From Prochlorothrix hollandica PCC 9006 = CALU 1027 (GTDB taxonomy: Bacteria > Cyanobacteriota > Cyanobacteriia > Prochlorotrichales > Prochlorotrichaceae), in contig NZ_KB235944.1 in NCBI RefSeq assembly GCF_000332315.1, positions 236,641-300,640 of the forward strand: DNA of 64,000 nt, written 5' to 3'. The notes below the pieces were generated by a model. It did no database searches. It had not been told where the DNA came from and saw only the letters and a program-made list of their open reading frames with translations. Both the position numbers and the translations under genes were made by a program. Positions 62,601 to 64,000 of this stretch are shown here, piece by piece. Positions within the stretch are counted from its first letter, which is position 1, and the number at the start of each line of letters is the position of its first letter.

Positions 62601-62690
62601 AAATACTAGGCTTACCGCTTAAACGGGACAAGATTAACGGGACAGTGGGGCGATCCGCGTCCCACTGTCTCGGCTTAAGTTGATACCCAA
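62601..62690. repeat. Palindromic repeat, GGGACAGTGGGGCG type
   Basis: CCGCTTAAACGGGACAAG ... GGCTTAAGTTGATACC, a member of the family seen at 44130 and inside 37975-38198. It sits between the ATPase gene and the coiled-coil gene. Confidence 0.65.
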
Positions 62691-62691
62691 C

Positions 62692-62794
62692 TACAGCAAC
62701 CCTAAATCAGTTGTAGGCATCTCGATGGCTGAAACCCTTGGTGTGGTGTGCCCCCGGAGGGGGCACACCACACGACCTATTTAGGACTGCTGTA
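62692..62794. repeat. 103-bp TA-flanked palindromic element
   Basis: Complete copy from TACAGCAACCCTAAATC to TTTAGGACTGCTGTA. It ends exactly where the stop codon of the coiled-coil gene begins, so that gene's 3' flank was displaced. Confidence 0.88.
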
Positions 62795-63076
62795 TTATTT
62801 TCGTAAAACCGAGGTGATAATAACAGTAATTGTTGCACTGGCAATCAACGTAAAGGCAAGTTGCACAACCCACTGGGTCGCCTGTTGATAGTTACTAAAG
62901 CGATCGTTGAATTTCTCATTATCTGCGGATAGCTTATCCACAGTGGTGGACAAAGTACCCACAGTGGTGGACAACGTATCCACAGTGGTGGACAGCGTAT
63001 CCACAGTGGTGGACAGGTGATCTAGTTTTTGTTCAATGCGATCGAGGCGATCGTCACTGATGGTTGATTGTGTCAT
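62795..63076 (-). CDS. Coiled-coil protein with C-terminal membrane anchor
   Basis: 93 residues from the ATG at 63076 (MTQSTISDDRLDRIEQ). A heptad region with four LSTTVDT/LSTTVGT units (about 22-50) forms a coiled coil; one membrane segment (about 70-90: WVVQLAFTLIASATITVII) ends the protein. It is the intact version of the gene whose remnants precede ATPase copies 2 and 3. Its constant place upstream of the ATPase-nuclease gene suggests a membrane-tethered partner, but repeats now separate the two here. The longer frame from 63277 runs through repeats and is not used. Confidence 0.65.
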   Translation of the reverse strand: MTQSTISDDRLDRIEQKLDHLSTTVDTLSTTVDTLSTTVGTLSTTVDKLSADNEKFNDRFSNYQQATQWVVQLAFTLIASATITVIITSVLRK

Positions 63077-63297
63077 AGTTGAACTTCTATACAGGGTCTC
63101 ATGACCCCATAGTAACATTTTTATTTCTACCCCCTTAGGGCACCTCGAAAAATCCCAATTCTCGCCCCTGTAGCAACACAAGTTAAGCCGGAACCGTGGA
63201 GCGCGGAGTGCCCTACTGTCCCGTTCATCTTGTCTCGCTTTCAGCGGTAAGCCCTCGATCGTTGCCAGAGGGGGCATTTCCTTGATCTTTTACCCAT

Positions 63298-63345
63298 ACA
63301 GTAATCCTAAATCAGTTGTAAGGATCTCAATGGCTGAAACCCTTT
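63298..63345. repeat. Left half of a TA-flanked palindromic element
   Basis: TACAGTAATCCTAAATCAG through GGCTGAAACCC, then unrelated sequence. The rest of 63077-63297 carries partial GGGCACCTCGA- and TTAAGCCGG-type repeats and no gene. Confidence 0.65.
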
Positions 63346-63355
63346 GCGTAATCGA

Positions 63356-64000
63356 CTAGGGATTGAGGATGCGGCGGATGCGATCGCGGCTTCCCTCCAA
63401 ATGGGTGCGGGTGGTTAAGGACAAATTGCCCTGGTTCAGGGACGAAGTAATGGCCTGATCCAACTGGTTCAACTGATAGCGGGCCAAACTGCGGGCCTCC
63501 TCCGGCGCATCGTAGGTAAAAATCCAGGAAATAATATCCGGTAGGGAGGTGGCGGTTTCCAGGGCCGTGGGATCCGTAATGCTCAGCAACGTACTCACAT
63601 ACTGGTTCTGCAAACGCCGTTGCAACAGGGGCAGATCCGAACCCCGATCGGCCAGGGGGTCCAACCAAATATGGGCCTGGAGGGAGTCAAACAACTCCGG
63701 CAGAGTCAAGCTTTCCTGGGTGGGATACATCACTTCCCCATCCCGCAACCGTTCCAGGCGATCGGCCATCAGCAAATTGCCCAAAATAAAGGTTTGGCGA
63801 ATCAAAATACTGTCCGCCAAGGGATATTCCAGATCTTGGATAGCCGGAAAACTGCCCTGGTGGAACCAGCGGGACACCCCCAACTTACTGGGCAACTCCG
63901 GGGGAAATTCAAAGGCATCGGCACTAAAGACCCGATCCTCCAGCAAGGCTAGGGCTTGGCGCTGGGTTTCGACGGGAATGGGTTCAAAGGGGCGGCGATC
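63356..64000 (-). CDS. Zinc-dependent metalloprotease, C-terminal part (partial)
   Basis: At least 214 residues, running off the right edge (the frame continues upstream as PFEPIPVETQRQALALLEDRVF). The sequence matches the C-terminal region of the cyanobacterial zinc-dependent metalloproteases of the DUF5117/DUF4953 type: SADAFEFPPELPSKLGVSRW, DSILIRQTFILGNLLMADRLE, WLDPLADRGSDLPLLQRRLQ, THLEGSRDRIRRIL. The catalytic HExxH lies in the part outside the window. Confidence 0.75.
   Translation of the reverse strand, partial: DRRPFEPIPVETQRQALALLEDRVFSADAFEFPPELPSKLGVSRWFHQGSFPAIQDLEYPLADSILIRQTFILGNLLMADRLERLRDGEVMYPTQESLTLPELFDSLQAHIWLDPLADRGSDLPLLQRRLQNQYVSTLLSITDPTALETATSLPDIISWIFTYDAPEEARSLARYQLNQLDQAITSSLNQGNLSLTTRTHLEGSRDRIRRILNP

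Noticed and set aside
63327-63668. Frame overlapping the metalloprotease C-terminus
   Set aside because: It is in another frame of the same strand as the well-supported protease sequence.

Overview
The window is cyanobacterial chromosome. The evidence is the abundance of the GCGATCGC-type (HIP1) palindrome and a set of cyanobacterial genes: GUN4, a Ycf33/DUF751 protein, CobH, a TLP40-like cyclophilin, XisH/XisI and a cyanoexosortase-A cluster. The species cannot be named from this sequence alone. No rRNA, tRNA or CRISPR array was seen.

Layout. 0-5.3 kb: IS1 end, L,D-transpeptidase with a TGA in its signal region, IS1-type transposase remnant, fructosamine-kinase-like gene, a PPK2 gene ruined by a deletion and a small insertion element, a YdcF-like membrane protein and a palindrome array. 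5.3-8.9 kb: mostly housekeeping genes on the minus strand (an AEPV-repeat protein, family 3 glycosidase, rbfA, DUF751). 8.85-17.43 kb: an island bounded by direct repeats of about 410-425 bp that duplicate the start of the DUF751 gene. It carries an ATPase/TOPRIM-like pair, a zinc-ribbon substrate-binding-protein-like gene and a large tubulin-like GTPase gene, ending in an IS4 transposase relic. 17.5-22.1 kb: accessory debris (a broken ATPase-nuclease gene, UPF0175, XisH/XisI, an HNH remnant and repeat-bounded small cassettes). 22.1-33.7 kb: core genes (GUN4, cobH, Rieske protein, DUF697 GTPase, cyclophilin, mutS, ileS). 34.4-36.8 kb: IS1 copy carrying a MITE, then an ISAs1 element. 37-44 kb: an unknown secreted protein, two tandem Uma2-type genes with a cobA fragment between them, a membrane protein, cobA and hemD. 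44.2-63 kb: a surface/secretion region interleaved with three intact copies of an AAA ATPase-PD-(D/E)XK gene. 63.4-64 kb: the C-terminal part of a zinc metalloprotease.

How the genes may work together. The 51.4-61 kb block reads as an envelope locus: a TIGR03032 protein, a 1679-residue RTX-type adhesin, a small protein with a cyanobacterial PEP-CTERM-like tail, an HpsJ-like membrane protein, an exosortase with its Cys-Arg-His residues, and the exosortase-A-associated protein. The exosortase has a 132-bp MITE four codons after its start, so its present activity is doubtful. The ATPase-nuclease genes occur four times (one broken) and are mosaics of conserved and exchanged blocks; they sit beside a small coiled-coil/membrane gene and appear to have spread as roughly 2-kb units. 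The best candidates for something undescribed are the tubulin-like GTPase/substrate-binding-protein pair in the repeat-bounded island, and the mosaic ATPase-nuclease family.

Small mobile repeats are dense. At least four families are visible: a 132-bp MITE with 8-bp target duplications (4 copies), a 103-bp TA-flanked palindromic element (about 8 copies, some partial), an element with GTAAC ends, and an element with GGGCACCTCGA ends. They explain several broken genes.
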